A stretch of DNA of 64,000 bases, taken from the NCBI GenBank assembly GCA_913009205.1, contig CAJVYC010000001.1, positions 310,001 to 374,000 on the forward strand. The letters are read 5' to 3'. Each line of letters opens with the position of its first letter. Positions within the stretch are counted from its first letter, which is position 1. This DNA comes from an uncultured Fluviicola sp. (GTDB taxonomy: Bacteria; Bacteroidota; Bacteroidia; Flavobacteriales_D; Crocinitomicaceae). The translations under genes were made by a program, and so were the position numbers. Shown here piece after piece: positions 16,559 to 26,106 of this stretch. The notes below the pieces were generated by a model. The model saw only the letters and a program-made list of their open reading frames with translations. It ran no database searches and was not told the DNA's origin.

Positions 16559-17215
16559 TTAATGATGAGCTAAGTCCATTTTCCAGATAATTCCAAGAGA
16601 AAAGAAATGGTTATTCATTGAAAGTGGAACGATCCTGTCTTTGTAAAAGTTGTAACCGTAATCCACTCTGAAAGATAATGGCTTAACAACAATATTTTTT
16701 TGGAATAATTCTATAAATGACGGGGATTCCCAAACCGATTTCTGACCGCATGTAATACGTTTTAAAATGACCTTTTAAGTATGTCAAAAAGTTAAAAGCA
16801 AAATCCAACGACCCTAAGCTTTTAATAAAAATTTAGTCCCTCTGTTCTTAGATGTAAAATCCGACATGGGCTTTTGTGTGTATAAATTTTTAAAAGGCTG
16901 GCAGCCGACACCGACTTTTAGGGCAATGATTGGATGTTTAAAGTTGTGCTCTGCTCCTAACCTCAAAAACAAACGATGAACAGCCAAGGGCTTTCCGATT
17001 CTGTGTATTTCTCGGTTGTTTGCATATCCTACGATGTAAACCAAATAATTTATTTCTCTGTCGATTTGAGTTTTAAAGATATAATTGGCAAAAATACCGG
17101 AACCCATGCAAATCCTACAAATTCGGTCCTTGTTTCCGCTCTTACCTAATTGACTATAGACAGAATTTAATGCAATTAAAAAGACACCGAGAAGGATGGC
17201 ACGAATTAGATTCAT
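16559..17215 (-). pseudogene. Broken outer-membrane-like protein gene with two frameshifts
   Basis: The 5' part (17215 to 16815) encodes a signal peptide (MNLIRAILLGVFLIALNSVYSQ) and a barrel-like stretch with GYANNREIHRIGKPL and LRLGAEHNFKHPIIALKVGVG. The frame then breaks in a T-run near 16830. A second frame continues SLGSLDFAFNFL...SEIGLGIPVIYRI, and after a break in an A7 run near 16700 a third frame gives VDYGYNFYKDRI...MNNHFFSLGIIWKMD and ends at TAA 16559-16561. The three pieces join into one ordinary porin-like protein of about 215 residues. Both breaks are in homopolymers, so base-call error is possible. Confidence 0.65.
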
Positions 17216-17305
17216 GACTTTAAATTATTTCATTTTTTCGGATTGATTTTCAGGCTCTTGCAGATCGCTCATTGCATTGCGAACAGCGGTAAACACACGT
17301 TGGTT

Positions 17306-20248
17306 CTACTTACTATACATCGCATACATGGCCTCGATATCGAACTTTCGAGTCCCGACGAATTCGTTTTTAAGGTAGTCAAGTTTGGAGTCTTTTTCAA
17401 GAAGGTATAGATTTTTGACATCCATTTTGATTTGCGATTCAACGTTAATAGAAGCGGGGCCGTATTCAGGTTTCTTTCGGTATGCTGCAAATCCATATTC
17501 TGTATTTGAAATACTGATCTCTTCGACAGAAATAGTCGATAAATCTTTAGATGCGACTGCAATATAAGCGCCATCAATTGAACATCCATTCACCAATAAA
17601 TGAGAATTTTCACCTCCTGAAACTCCTTTATCTCCAACATTTTTAAAGGAGCAGTTTTCAATTAAGATATCACTTCCAGAAAAATCTAAACAATCATTTC
17701 CAGTATTTTGAAATTGAGACGCGATAACTCTTCCTTTGCAAAAATCACCATCAAAACCGTCCGAAGTTGTATTTGAAACCGATGAATTTTCCATAATAAA
17801 CTCGCATCGAACTAGGTTCAATCCATCTTCACAATTGTTGTTGTCAAAGCTGCAGTTCATAATGAGTGCTTCTCCTTGATAGATTGTCACGGCGCCCGTT
17901 AATTTCCAAAACTCCTTGTTCAATGAACTCAAATTGGAGAACTGAACGTACTTCATAATTGAGATACCATTTTTAGTCAAAACATTGAATCCATTAGCAC
18001 TTTTATCAGACGAAGTAACTTGGATTGGATTTCCAGCTTTGCCTCCCATTAAAACGGGTGAATATGAAATAAAAGCAGCACTATTGATTAAATTCAATCG
18101 AACCCCAGCCTTAAAAACAATGAATTTATCTTTAGGGAAAACAACATCTTTTGAAACTGAATAACTTCCGCTTTTCAATACCAAACTATCGCCAACTTCT
18201 TTAAATGGCAACTGACTATAGTCTGCGGCGACAGGAATTTCAATTCGGTCGATTGGGCTCCATTTACTCAACTTCCCAAAGAAGAGTTCGTCGTTGCAAT
18301 TTGCCGCACGATACACAAAAGAATATGGCTTCTCCGTCAAAGTTATCGTTGTTTGATTCAAAGGCCATTTATATTCCTTCATTCGAATGGGTTGTTTCAG
18401 ATTGATTATTTTCTTCTTATCCATCTTTAGTGTGTATCCAATAATCTCAATGCCGTAAGAGTGAAAATTATTCAGTTGAATATCACAAAAAAATGAATCT
18501 TTCTTAATAATATAAGCTTTAAGCGAAACATCCTTATATAACTCACCTTGAGGCAGTTTATTAAACACTACTTGACCTTTAAAGAATTCCTTTGGTGTCG
18601 ACAAACGTTTCGTTTCAAATTCAGGAATGGACGTCCTAATTTGTGTGCAATTCGATACAAAAAACTCCTTATCGAATTTATAAAACGGATATTCATGCTC
18701 AAGCAATTGTTCCATTTTATTGATTTCAACATTCAAATCATTAAAGACATTCCGCAAGTAATTTGGATTGGAAAACTGTTTGAGATACTTCAAATAAAGT
18801 TCGTTTACCTCCGGATTGGATAACAAGGCCTCAGTCGTGTTGTACGAATTCTTTGACGTCCAACCCGTTCCAACCGTTACAACATCTTTCGACATTTGAT
18901 CTAGACTTGTAAAACAATCAAATGCAATAGGCTCCAGCCGACTTGTGACGGGGTTCATATAATAGCGCTGATTGTGCCAAATCAAACCGTGTTTGGCGTT
19001 TAAAATGTCCGTTAAGGCCAAATAGCGCGCTACAATATCGACATCCAGATAACCGTCGACATCAATATCGTGATTTCTAAGACGGTGCATGTGACTTTGA
19101 GCCACATTGAACTGCATCTTTAAGTTGGGATTCTTCTTCGTTCGGTTTTTCTTAAATGGATTGATTTCCGCAGCCAATAGCGTTGGAATGTGAAAGGCTT
19201 TACCTCCGTTCAGTTCTGCCAAATGCTGTTTCCAAACACCGTTTTCGTCGAACTTGACAATTGGACCTTCACGTCGGTTTCTACTCTCAAGAAGTTGCTT
19301 GTCAAAATGTTCTTCAAGTGCATAAACGCCTTTCTTTTCGCCATTGATAATGACGGGGATAAACGTATAGCGTGTTGTTAGAACATCTTCTTTTTCGAGA
19401 AGCTTGTGACCAAACCACTCCATCATGAAGGACCTTGTAGAAGGGTTTTGGATAGAAAAGGTTTTGAGTCCTTTGTAAGCGTGGTCATCTCCCATTTTTA
19501 TTCTAAACGACCATTTATCCGTCTTTAAATGATCCGTCCAATCTCCTTTAAATCGAATTTCAATAGGAACAAATTTACCATTGACATTTAGTTTTGCTGA
19601 GAAATAAGACTTCATTTTACTTGTGATCATTCCTTTCTTTAGCGCCTTGCTTCGAAGAATTCTCAACGAATCCATTGTCATAAAATCGATCTCCAATTCG
19701 AGTGCATTATCCGTCATTTTTGGAATTGAGTGCTTGAAATAACCACTGATTTTGAAGTCATCAAAGTAGGTCTTGACCTTGTTCTCATTTCTAATATAGA
19801 TGATCAGTTTCTCAAAATCTTTATGGGCAATGAAGTTCATTTCAATCAATCCCCAATTGCCTTCTCTGTCAATGATTGTGGAATTCTCTTCATACAAATC
19901 GCCTGAAGCGTCGTTACCAGAAATGATAATTGATCCAGCGCCATAGCCAATGTTTCTCCAAACAGAAACAACGAAAGCATCCCCTTTTTCAACGCCTTCT
20001 AAATTTATTCCAAATCCATTTGGTGTTTTTGTATTCAAAGCAAGGCTGTACTGTCCGTTTCTGGCCATTTTAGAGGATCGAAGATCTCCCCCAGTCAACC
20101 TGTATTTACCCGAAGTAAATTCGTCTTCATCAACTTTTTCTGCACCCGATGAAATTTTTAATGAATCGATCCCGTCAATAGAAACCGCATCTGAACAGGA
20201 TGAAATTAATCCGGCTAAAACACCCGTGATCCAAAGAATTTTTTTCAT
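17306..20248 (-). CDS. Large lipoprotein: CotH kinase-like domain plus right-handed beta-helix (copy A)
   Basis: A 980-residue lipoprotein (lipobox ISSC, Cys18). Order: carbohydrate-binding-like beta-sandwich (about 40-170, ending VKTYFDDFKISGY); CotH-like domain (about 215-450) with IEIRFKGDWTDHL, KTFSIQNPSTRSFM, GVYALEEHFDKQLL, REGPIVKFDE and LEPIAFDCF; a beta-sandwich segment; and from about 700 a parallel beta-helix with FDNNNCEDGLNL, NTGNDCLDFSGS and GDKGVSGGENS. The aspartate of IAFDCF stands where canonical CotH has WDYD, so the metal site is altered. It starts nine bases after the stop of its paralogue (copy B) and is surely cotranscribed. Function unknown; surface protein phosphorylation or glycan binding are possible. 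Confidence 0.8.
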   Translation of the reverse strand: MKKILWITGVLAGLISSCSDAVSIDGIDSLKISSGAEKVDEDEFTSGKYRLTGGDLRSSKMARNGQYSLALNTKTPNGFGINLEGVEKGDAFVVSVWRNIGYGAGSIIISGNDASGDLYEENSTIIDREGNWGLIEMNFIAHKDFEKLIIYIRNENKVKTYFDDFKISGYFKHSIPKMTDNALELEIDFMTMDSLRILRSKALKKGMITSKMKSYFSAKLNVNGKFVPIEIRFKGDWTDHLKTDKWSFRIKMGDDHAYKGLKTFSIQNPSTRSFMMEWFGHKLLEKEDVLTTRYTFIPVIINGEKKGVYALEEHFDKQLLESRNRREGPIVKFDENGVWKQHLAELNGGKAFHIPTLLAAEINPFKKNRTKKNPNLKMQFNVAQSHMHRLRNHDIDVDGYLDVDIVARYLALTDILNAKHGLIWHNQRYYMNPVTSRLEPIAFDCFTSLDQMSKDVVTVGTGWTSKNSYNTTEALLSNPEVNELYLKYLKQFSNPNYLRNVFNDLNVEINKMEQLLEHEYPFYKFDKEFFVSNCTQIRTSIPEFETKRLSTPKEFFKGQVVFNKLPQGELYKDVSLKAYIIKKDSFFCDIQLNNFHSYGIEIIGYTLKMDKKKIINLKQPIRMKEYKWPLNQTTITLTEKPYSFVYRAANCNDELFFGKLSKWSPIDRIEIPVAADYSQLPFKEVGDSLVLKSGSYSVSKDVVFPKDKFIVFKAGVRLNLINSAAFISYSPVLMGGKAGNPIQVTSSDKSANGFNVLTKNGISIMKYVQFSNLSSLNKEFWKLTGAVTIYQGEALIMNCSFDNNNCEDGLNLVRCEFIMENSSVSNTTSDGFDGDFCKGRVIASQFQNTGNDCLDFSGSDILIENCSFKNVGDKGVSGGENSHLLVNGCSIDGAYIAVASKDLSTISVEEISISNTEYGFAAYRKKPEYGPASINVESQIKMDVKNLYLLEKDSKLDYLKNEFVGTRKFDIEAMYAMYSK

Positions 20249-20256
20249 ATTACAGA

Positions 20257-23178
20257 TTACTTTGTGTAGACCATGTACATGGAGTCAATATCGAATTTCT
20301 TCTCTCCGACATAGCTTTTATTCAAGTAAATAAGCTCAGATCCTTTTTCGAGGAGTTTTAGATTTTCAGCGTCCATTTTTTTAATGGAAATCACTTCAAT
20401 TCGAGCAGGCCCGTATTCAGGTTTCTTGCGGTAACAAGCAAATCCATACTTAGAATTTTTGACACTGATACTATCAATGTAAACTACAGTTAAATCTTTA
20501 GCGGCCAAGGCAATGTACGAACCGTCTATTGAACAATTTGAGACACGTAACTCGGATCCTTCTCCGCCTGAGACCCCTTTGTCTCCTGCGTTTTTAATAG
20601 AACAATTGTCAATTTTAATTATACTTCCAGAGAAGTCAAGACAATCATTTCCAGTATTGGAAAAAGAAGAATTGGAAACTTTACCATGACAAAAATCGGC
20701 ATCGAAACCATCGGAATAAGCGTCGGAAATTGTTGAATTCTGCACTGTGAATTCGCAACGAATCAAATTCAATCCGTCTTCACAATTGTTATTTAAGAAT
20801 TCACAATTATCAATCGAAACCTTTCCTCCATAAAACGTTACTGCACCTGTTAAAGTCCAGCCGTTTTTATTCATCGTATTTAAATTATCGAAAATCGCAT
20901 AGTTAATTTTTGAAGCATCATCAGAAATCACCACAAATCCATTTGCCGTTCCGTCCGGTGATGAAATAAGAACTGGATTTTCTTTCGTTCCTCGAATATC
21001 TAAAGGTGAATACGAAACAATCGATGCATTATTTACAAGTTCAATTTTTGCTCCTGCTTCAATCACCAGCTTATAACCACTCGGAACCTGCATGTCATCT
21101 TTGAAAATATTTTTCCCACTCAAAACAACTTCTTTGCTTCCTTTTACTGGAATTCGAATATACGCCATTTTATCTAAAAACTGAGGTTGTTTTGCCACTC
21201 CCCATTTCTCGATTCCCGCTTTAAATTCGGTAGCACCACAATTCTTTGCACGGTAATGAATGCGTCTTGGTTTTTCTTTCAATTTTATAAACTGCGGCTT
21301 TGCGTTCGATTCATAAGCTTTCAAGGTTGTCTTTGGCATCGGCACAATGACTTTCTTGTTCGCTTTGGTCGAGTAACCGATAATTTCAAGATCAGCCGAA
21401 TGGAAGTTTCGAAATGAAATTGTAACACTTCCATCTTCTCTCTTTTCGTCCAGATTTACTTTCAAGGCTATATCCGTAAAGATTATATTCTCAGGCAATA
21501 CTGCGAAAGGTATCATTTCTTCACTTTCCACATTCGGATTCTTACGATGCTCGGCGTATTCTGGAAGTTGTTCCCTAACTTGTTTTGCGTTATTTCTAAA
21601 AAACTGCTTGTTGAGTTTTATATTTGGATACTCAAAACTCAACAATGTTTCGGCTGCCTTAATTTCCTCTTTCAATTCACTAAAAAGGGCATCGACGTAA
21701 TTCTCACTTGAGAATTCCTTTAAGTATTCAAAATATTTTTCTTCTACTTTCGGATTCGATAGCGCCGCCTCTATTAACGTGAAATTCTGTTTACGGCTTC
21801 GATCCAAACCTTCAATATCAACTTTCGTTTGAATGAGGTTGGGAGCCATAAAGCAATCATAAGCAATTGGCTCTAACTTAATCGTTACGGGATTAAAGTA
21901 ATTTCTTTGATTGTGCCAGATTAAGCCGTGCTTTCCATTAATGACATCGCTTAAGGCAATAAATTTGGCCAACGATTCCACATCGAAATAATCATCTACG
22001 TCTGTGTCGTGATTTCGATACCGTTCCATTTGACCTTTGGCGGTATTGAATTGCTTCGTTAAAGCTTCCGATTTATTCGTTCGGTTCTTTTTAAATGGTG
22101 TTACCTCCGCGGACTTAAATGCTGGAACTTTGTAATATTTGTGTTCGTTCTTTTCCATGTAATGCAGCTGCCAAATTCCACTTTCATCAAACTTAACAAT
22201 TGGGCCTTCTCTTCTTTTTCGGTATTCCAAAAGTTGCTTATCGAAGTGTTCTTCAAGCGCATAAACACCCATTTTCTTGCCATTAATTATGATAGGAACA
22301 AAAATATAACGCGTCGTCAAAACATCTTCGTTTTCATACATCCTATGCGCAAACCATTCCAACATAAATGAGCGTGTATGTGGATTCTGAATAGAGAAGG
22401 TCTTCATTCCTTGATAGGCATTATCTCCACCTATCTTGATTCTAAATGACCATTTATTTGTTTCTAAGTGGTCCGTCCAATCGCCCTTTAAACGAAGTTC
22501 AATTGGAATTTTCTTTCCTCCAACTGTTAAGTTTGCATCAACGTATTCCTTTAACTCTTTTGTAATTACGCCTTGCTCCAAAGCTGTCTTTCTAAACTCC
22601 GTCAAGGTAGTATATGCCGAACTATTGATGTTGATTTCAAGAGCCTCGTGAGAATCATCAGGTTTTGAATTATTCAAATATCCTTTGATTTTGATATCAT
22701 CAAAGTATGTCGGAATTGCTTCTGCGTTTAAAGCATAAATCAGAACTCTTTTATAGTCTTGTTCAGCAACGAAAAAAGATTCAATTTTCCCCCACTCACC
22801 TTGTTCTTCAATGAACATTTGATTGAATTCATATTGATTTTGAGGCTCTTCTCCAGAAATGACCAACCCGCCGGTCTTTCCACTTAAATGTTTCCAAACT
22901 GAGGCTTCGATTATGTCTCCTTTTTTAACATTCTTGACTTCATAGGTAAATCCATACGGGGAATCTTTGTTCAGTTTAACAGAATGCTTGCCGCTTCTTG
23001 CATGATCCGTGGATTGAGATTGCCCACCTCTAAACTCCACATTTGCAGAAATAAAATTGGCTCCTTTTAATTTTTCGGCATCACAAGAAACCGAAAGTGT
23101 ATTATTCACTTCCCCCTCCTTTTCCGAAGAACAGGCGATAAGGAGCAATAGCGCGAAGGTGTATAAACAATATTTCAT
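20257..23178 (-). CDS. Large lipoprotein: CotH kinase-like domain plus right-handed beta-helix (copy B)
   Basis: A 973-residue paralogue of the next gene with the same domain order: lipoprotein signal (MKYCLYTFALLLLIAC, Cys16), N-terminal beta-sandwich ending TYFDDIKIKGY, CotH-like domain (IELRLKGDWTDHLETNKW, GVYALEEHFDKQLL, LEPIAYDCF), beta-sandwich, and beta-helix (NNNCEDGLNLIRCEF, NTGNDCLDFSG, GDKGVSGGEGS). The frame is open to 23244, but ATG 23178 starts the lipoprotein signal and lies after a TATTTTTG promoter box. It is first of the two-gene unit. Long identical stretches between copies show a tandem duplication that has since diverged over its whole length. Confidence 0.8.
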   Translation of the reverse strand: MKYCLYTFALLLLIACSSEKEGEVNNTLSVSCDAEKLKGANFISANVEFRGGQSQSTDHARSGKHSVKLNKDSPYGFTYEVKNVKKGDIIEASVWKHLSGKTGGLVISGEEPQNQYEFNQMFIEEQGEWGKIESFFVAEQDYKRVLIYALNAEAIPTYFDDIKIKGYLNNSKPDDSHEALEININSSAYTTLTEFRKTALEQGVITKELKEYVDANLTVGGKKIPIELRLKGDWTDHLETNKWSFRIKIGGDNAYQGMKTFSIQNPHTRSFMLEWFAHRMYENEDVLTTRYIFVPIIINGKKMGVYALEEHFDKQLLEYRKRREGPIVKFDESGIWQLHYMEKNEHKYYKVPAFKSAEVTPFKKNRTNKSEALTKQFNTAKGQMERYRNHDTDVDDYFDVESLAKFIALSDVINGKHGLIWHNQRNYFNPVTIKLEPIAYDCFMAPNLIQTKVDIEGLDRSRKQNFTLIEAALSNPKVEEKYFEYLKEFSSENYVDALFSELKEEIKAAETLLSFEYPNIKLNKQFFRNNAKQVREQLPEYAEHRKNPNVESEEMIPFAVLPENIIFTDIALKVNLDEKREDGSVTISFRNFHSADLEIIGYSTKANKKVIVPMPKTTLKAYESNAKPQFIKLKEKPRRIHYRAKNCGATEFKAGIEKWGVAKQPQFLDKMAYIRIPVKGSKEVVLSGKNIFKDDMQVPSGYKLVIEAGAKIELVNNASIVSYSPLDIRGTKENPVLISSPDGTANGFVVISDDASKINYAIFDNLNTMNKNGWTLTGAVTFYGGKVSIDNCEFLNNNCEDGLNLIRCEFTVQNSTISDAYSDGFDADFCHGKVSNSSFSNTGNDCLDFSGSIIKIDNCSIKNAGDKGVSGGEGSELRVSNCSIDGSYIALAAKDLTVVYIDSISVKNSKYGFACYRKKPEYGPARIEVISIKKMDAENLKLLEKGSELIYLNKSYVGEKKFDIDSMYMVYTK

Positions 23179-23186
23179 ATAAGCAG

Positions 23187-23194
23187 CAAAAATA
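23187..23194 (-). promoter_or_regulatory. -7 box of the tandem CotH/beta-helix genes
   Basis: TATTTTTG on the minus strand, eight bases before ATG 23178. No -33 TTG at the usual distance. Confidence 0.45.
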
Positions 23195-23288
23195 ATACAA
23201 TTCACATCACCATTTTCATTTAAAAGCATCGATCTGAAGTTCATTATAAAAAGAGGTTCGCAACAGAATAATTTTTACTTTTAGGATT

Positions 23289-24317
23289 GTGAAATTGAAC
23301 AACGTTACTTCGTCCCTGATTATTACACTTTTAGTGATCGTCACTTTGGTTTTTGGTAAATCAATAATTGTCCCTTTTGTGGTCGCTTTGTTGATCTGGT
23401 TCGTCGTTAAAAAGATGAGAAATCTAATTGATAAAATTGGATTTGTGCACAAGTACATTCCGATGTGGGTAAAGACTTTAACAGCTTCTTTTAGTATTTT
23501 CGCTTTGCTTTTTTTTATTGGTGAACTGTTAACGAAAAATATTGAGAACATTTCCGTATCCTATGAAGACTATGCTTCTAACGTTGGAATAATTACCGAG
23601 AAATTGAATAGATTACTTGGAATTAATTTAAATGAAGAGGCTATAAAATTCTTACAGGATTTTGAATTCACGTCTTACTTAGAATCTTTCTTTAACTCTA
23701 TTTCCGAATTACTAGGCAGCATGGTCATGATCATCTTCTACACGATGTTCTTGTTTATAGAAGAGACATTGTTCCAGAGAAAAATAAGTATGATTTTTAA
23801 TGAAAACGGAAAGAAAGATGGCTTCCAATCAACATTGAAGAAGATTGATAAATCACTTTCAAGTTACATCAGTTTAAAATCGTTGATTGCATCGATGACA
23901 TCAACACTGAGCTATTTCATCTTACTTGGCGTCGGAATTGATTCACCAGTCTTCTGGGCCTTCTTGATCTTCATGTTCAATTTCATCCCTTCAGTCGGAC
24001 CGATATTGGGCACAATAATGCCTGCCTTGTTTTCCTTGCTTCAATTTGGTCAATTCACACCTTTCTTAATAATTCTGATCTCATTGGGAATTGTCGCTGT
24101 TCTTATTGGGAGCTTCGTAGAGCCACGATTGATGGGGAACACGCTAAACATAAGCCCGCTGGTTGCTATCCTCTCTCTAGCAATCTGGGGTGCCATTTGG
24201 GGAATAATAGGGATGCTTTTGAGTGTTCCGATAACGGTGACTATGATTATCATCTTTTCTCAGTTTAAGGGGACTCGGAATATTGCCATATTGTTGAGTG
24301 AGAAAGGTAAGGTTTGA
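23289..24317 (+). CDS. AI-2E family (PerM/YhhT-type) transporter
   Basis: A 342-residue polytopic inner-membrane protein. Helices occur at about 8-45, 62-82, then a soluble amphipathic region (90-150), followed by a C-terminal block of five or more helices. The C-terminal half carries the family pattern: FWAFLIFMFNFIPSVGPILG, then VEPRLMGNTLNISPLVAILSL and WGIIGMLLSVPITV. Members have been linked to autoinducer-2 export or Na+/H+ exchange, so the substrate is uncertain. Translation must start at GTG 23289, since no in-frame ATG precedes the first helix. It is divergent from the CotH pair. Confidence 0.88.
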   Translation: MKLNNVTSSLIITLLVIVTLVFGKSIIVPFVVALLIWFVVKKMRNLIDKIGFVHKYIPMWVKTLTASFSIFALLFFIGELLTKNIENISVSYEDYASNVGIITEKLNRLLGINLNEEAIKFLQDFEFTSYLESFFNSISELLGSMVMIIFYTMFLFIEETLFQRKISMIFNENGKKDGFQSTLKKIDKSLSSYISLKSLIASMTSTLSYFILLGVGIDSPVFWAFLIFMFNFIPSVGPILGTIMPALFSLLQFGQFTPFLIILISLGIVAVLIGSFVEPRLMGNTLNISPLVAILSLAIWGAIWGIIGMLLSVPITVTMIIIFSQFKGTRNIAILLSEKGKV

Positions 24318-24354
24318 TTGGATATTAGATTTTTAATCGATTAGATATTAAAAA

Positions 24355-24686
24355 ATGGGAGGATCCTATCTTTTATCACTTGTAGTTTTTTTTATGGGTG
24401 GTTTGATTTTTTCATTAGTGCTTGGCATTTGAAAAGAAGCAAATAGTATATTCTTGTTGGGATTTTTCGCCATGTATATAGCTGCAATTTTCGTTGGAAT
24501 CGTTAATTTACTTTATCAAGTCGCTTCATTTATCATTGAGATTAATAGCTCTAGGAATCATCTCTTTTGCCGAAGTGTTTGAATTGTTCTATTCCTCAAT
24601 CGACGAATTAATGTTTTTTTAGCTTTTTCGCTGGCATCAATTTACTCTTTGGGTTAGTCGTTCTGGTAAAGAGAAATATTCGATAG
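24355..24686 (+). pseudogene. Decayed small polytopic membrane protein gene
   Basis: ATG 24355 opens MGGSYLLSLVVFFMGGLIFS, then an in-frame TGA at codon 26, continuing FLLGFFAMYIAAIFVGIV in the same frame. The coding signal then jumps to a second frame (LRLIALGIISFAEVFELFYS) and to a third (FFAGINLLFGLVVLVKRNIR, stop 24684-24686). Together the pieces give a roughly 110-residue protein with four membrane helices. One stop and two frameshifts make it non-functional. Family not recognised. Confidence 0.5.
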
Positions 24687-24762
24687 TTCGAAGAATAATT
24701 AAAAATAGATTCATTGAAACCTATTCAAATCTAAAAAGGAGTTTACGTCCGATCTAATATTC

Positions 24763-25974
24763 TTACTTCAAATCGAAATGCTCATTGGCTTTATCTGCGA
24801 TATAACCACCAATTGCCAAAGATGCTGTTGCAGCAGGAGAAGGTGCGTTTAAAACATGAATTGCATTACCGTGGTATTCAATTCTGAAATCATCTCTTGT
24901 GTCACCATCTTGTCTCAACAGTAATGCTCTTACTCCTGCTCTGCCGGGACGAAGATCGTCCATAGTTAGGTCTGGAACCATGCGCTGAAGTGTTTTTAGA
25001 AACAACTTTTTTGAGAAGGCTCTACGGTACTCGTTGATTCCAAATCGCGCGTTTTTGAAGAACAGTTTCCATGTTCCTTGATACGTCAATGCATCCCAAG
25101 TATCTCTTAATGAGAAATCTGTTTTTCCGTATCCTTCGCGCTTGAATGTAAACACGGCGTTTGGTCCACATTCAATTTCACCATTGGTCATTCGTGTAAA
25201 GTGAACGCCTAAAAATGGAAAGTCAGGATTTGGAACAGGGTAAATTAAATTCTTGATCTTGTGCTTTCCTTGATCTGTCAATTCATAATAATCACCTCTA
25301 AATCCAACGACCTTTTCTTTTAAATCAACACCGTCTTTGACAGCCAATCTATCCGCTTGAAGTCCCGCACAGAAAACAAGGTATCTTGCTCTAATAATTT
25401 CATTGGTTGTTGTGAGAATAGCTGTTTCACCAGAACTATCAACATCCAATACTTCTTCGTTAAGCAACAACTTACTTTCCGGTTGCATTGCCAAGGCGAG
25501 CTCAACCATTTTCTCTGTTGCGCCTCTGAAATCAATAATTCCAGTACAAGGAACATGAAGTCCAGCGATACCTTCACAATGTGGCTCATATTCCTTTAAT
25601 TCTTCTCCAGTAATCTTTTTAAGGCCTTCTATTTCGTTTTCTAAGCCAATGTTATAAATCTTCTCTAGATTGGACAGTTCGGATTCGTCTACAGCAACGA
25701 CAATCTTACCACAAACATCGTGGTCAATTCCGTGCTCTTTGGCGAATGCAACCAACTCATGTCGGCCTTGAATGCAATTTTTGGCTTTCAATGAACCTGG
25801 TTTATAATACAACCCAGAATGAATAACACCCGAGTTATGACCAGTTTGATGATCGGCCAGCATTGCTTCCTTTTCAATGAGAACAATTTTCAGATTTGGA
25901 TTTTGCTTCTGAACTTTATAGAACGTTGCCGCTCCAACTATACCTCCACCAATTATTGCTATGTCGTAAGTCAT
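24763..25974 (-). CDS. lhgO: L-2-hydroxyglutarate oxidase
   Basis: FAD enzyme oxidising L-2-hydroxyglutarate to 2-oxoglutarate, usually membrane-associated and feeding electrons to quinone. The protein of 403 residues has the dinucleotide motif YDIAIIGGGIVGAATFY at its start, HNSGVIHSGLYYKPGSLKA (the family hallmark), VHFTRMTNGEIECGPNAVF, and RPGRAGVRA with NAPSPAATASLAIG near the end. An ATG five codons upstream (25989) is also possible, but 25974 places the FAD motif as in homologues, and a TAATTTTG box at 26000-26007 precedes both. It is a single gene. Confidence 0.92.
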   Translation of the reverse strand: MTYDIAIIGGGIVGAATFYKVQKQNPNLKIVLIEKEAMLADHQTGHNSGVIHSGLYYKPGSLKAKNCIQGRHELVAFAKEHGIDHDVCGKIVVAVDESELSNLEKIYNIGLENEIEGLKKITGEELKEYEPHCEGIAGLHVPCTGIIDFRGATEKMVELALAMQPESKLLLNEEVLDVDSSGETAILTTTNEIIRARYLVFCAGLQADRLAVKDGVDLKEKVVGFRGDYYELTDQGKHKIKNLIYPVPNPDFPFLGVHFTRMTNGEIECGPNAVFTFKREGYGKTDFSLRDTWDALTYQGTWKLFFKNARFGINEYRRAFSKKLFLKTLQRMVPDLTMDDLRPGRAGVRALLLRQDGDTRDDFRIEYHGNAIHVLNAPSPAATASLAIGGYIADKANEHFDLK

Positions 25975-25999
25975 ACTTATGAATTTCACTGATTCAATA

Positions 26000-26007
26000 C
26001 AAAATTA
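26000..26007 (-). promoter_or_regulatory. -7 box of lhgO
   Basis: TAATTTTG on the minus strand, 25 bases before ATG 25974 and 10 before the alternative ATG 25989. Confidence 0.45.
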
Positions 26008-26054
26008 ATCAATCATCGCATTGAGCGGTTAGAACAGGCCCACTTTATTAAAAC

Positions 26055-26084
26055 AAAAACGAGCTCCATAGAATGAAGCCCGTT
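26055..26084 (-). terminator. Intrinsic terminator of the PNGase-F-like gene
   Basis: Arms 26073-26084 and 26058-26069 pair at 10 of 12 positions. On the minus strand the stem is followed by TTTTTGTTTT. It lies 22 bases after the stop codon at 26107. Confidence 0.7.
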
Positions 26085-26106
26085 TCAAATCTTATTTAGA
26101 AGTCAT

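Noticed and set aside
17269-17589. 106-codon minus-strand frame at the end of CotH/beta-helix copy A
   Set aside because: It overlaps the well-supported beta-helix frame and has random composition.
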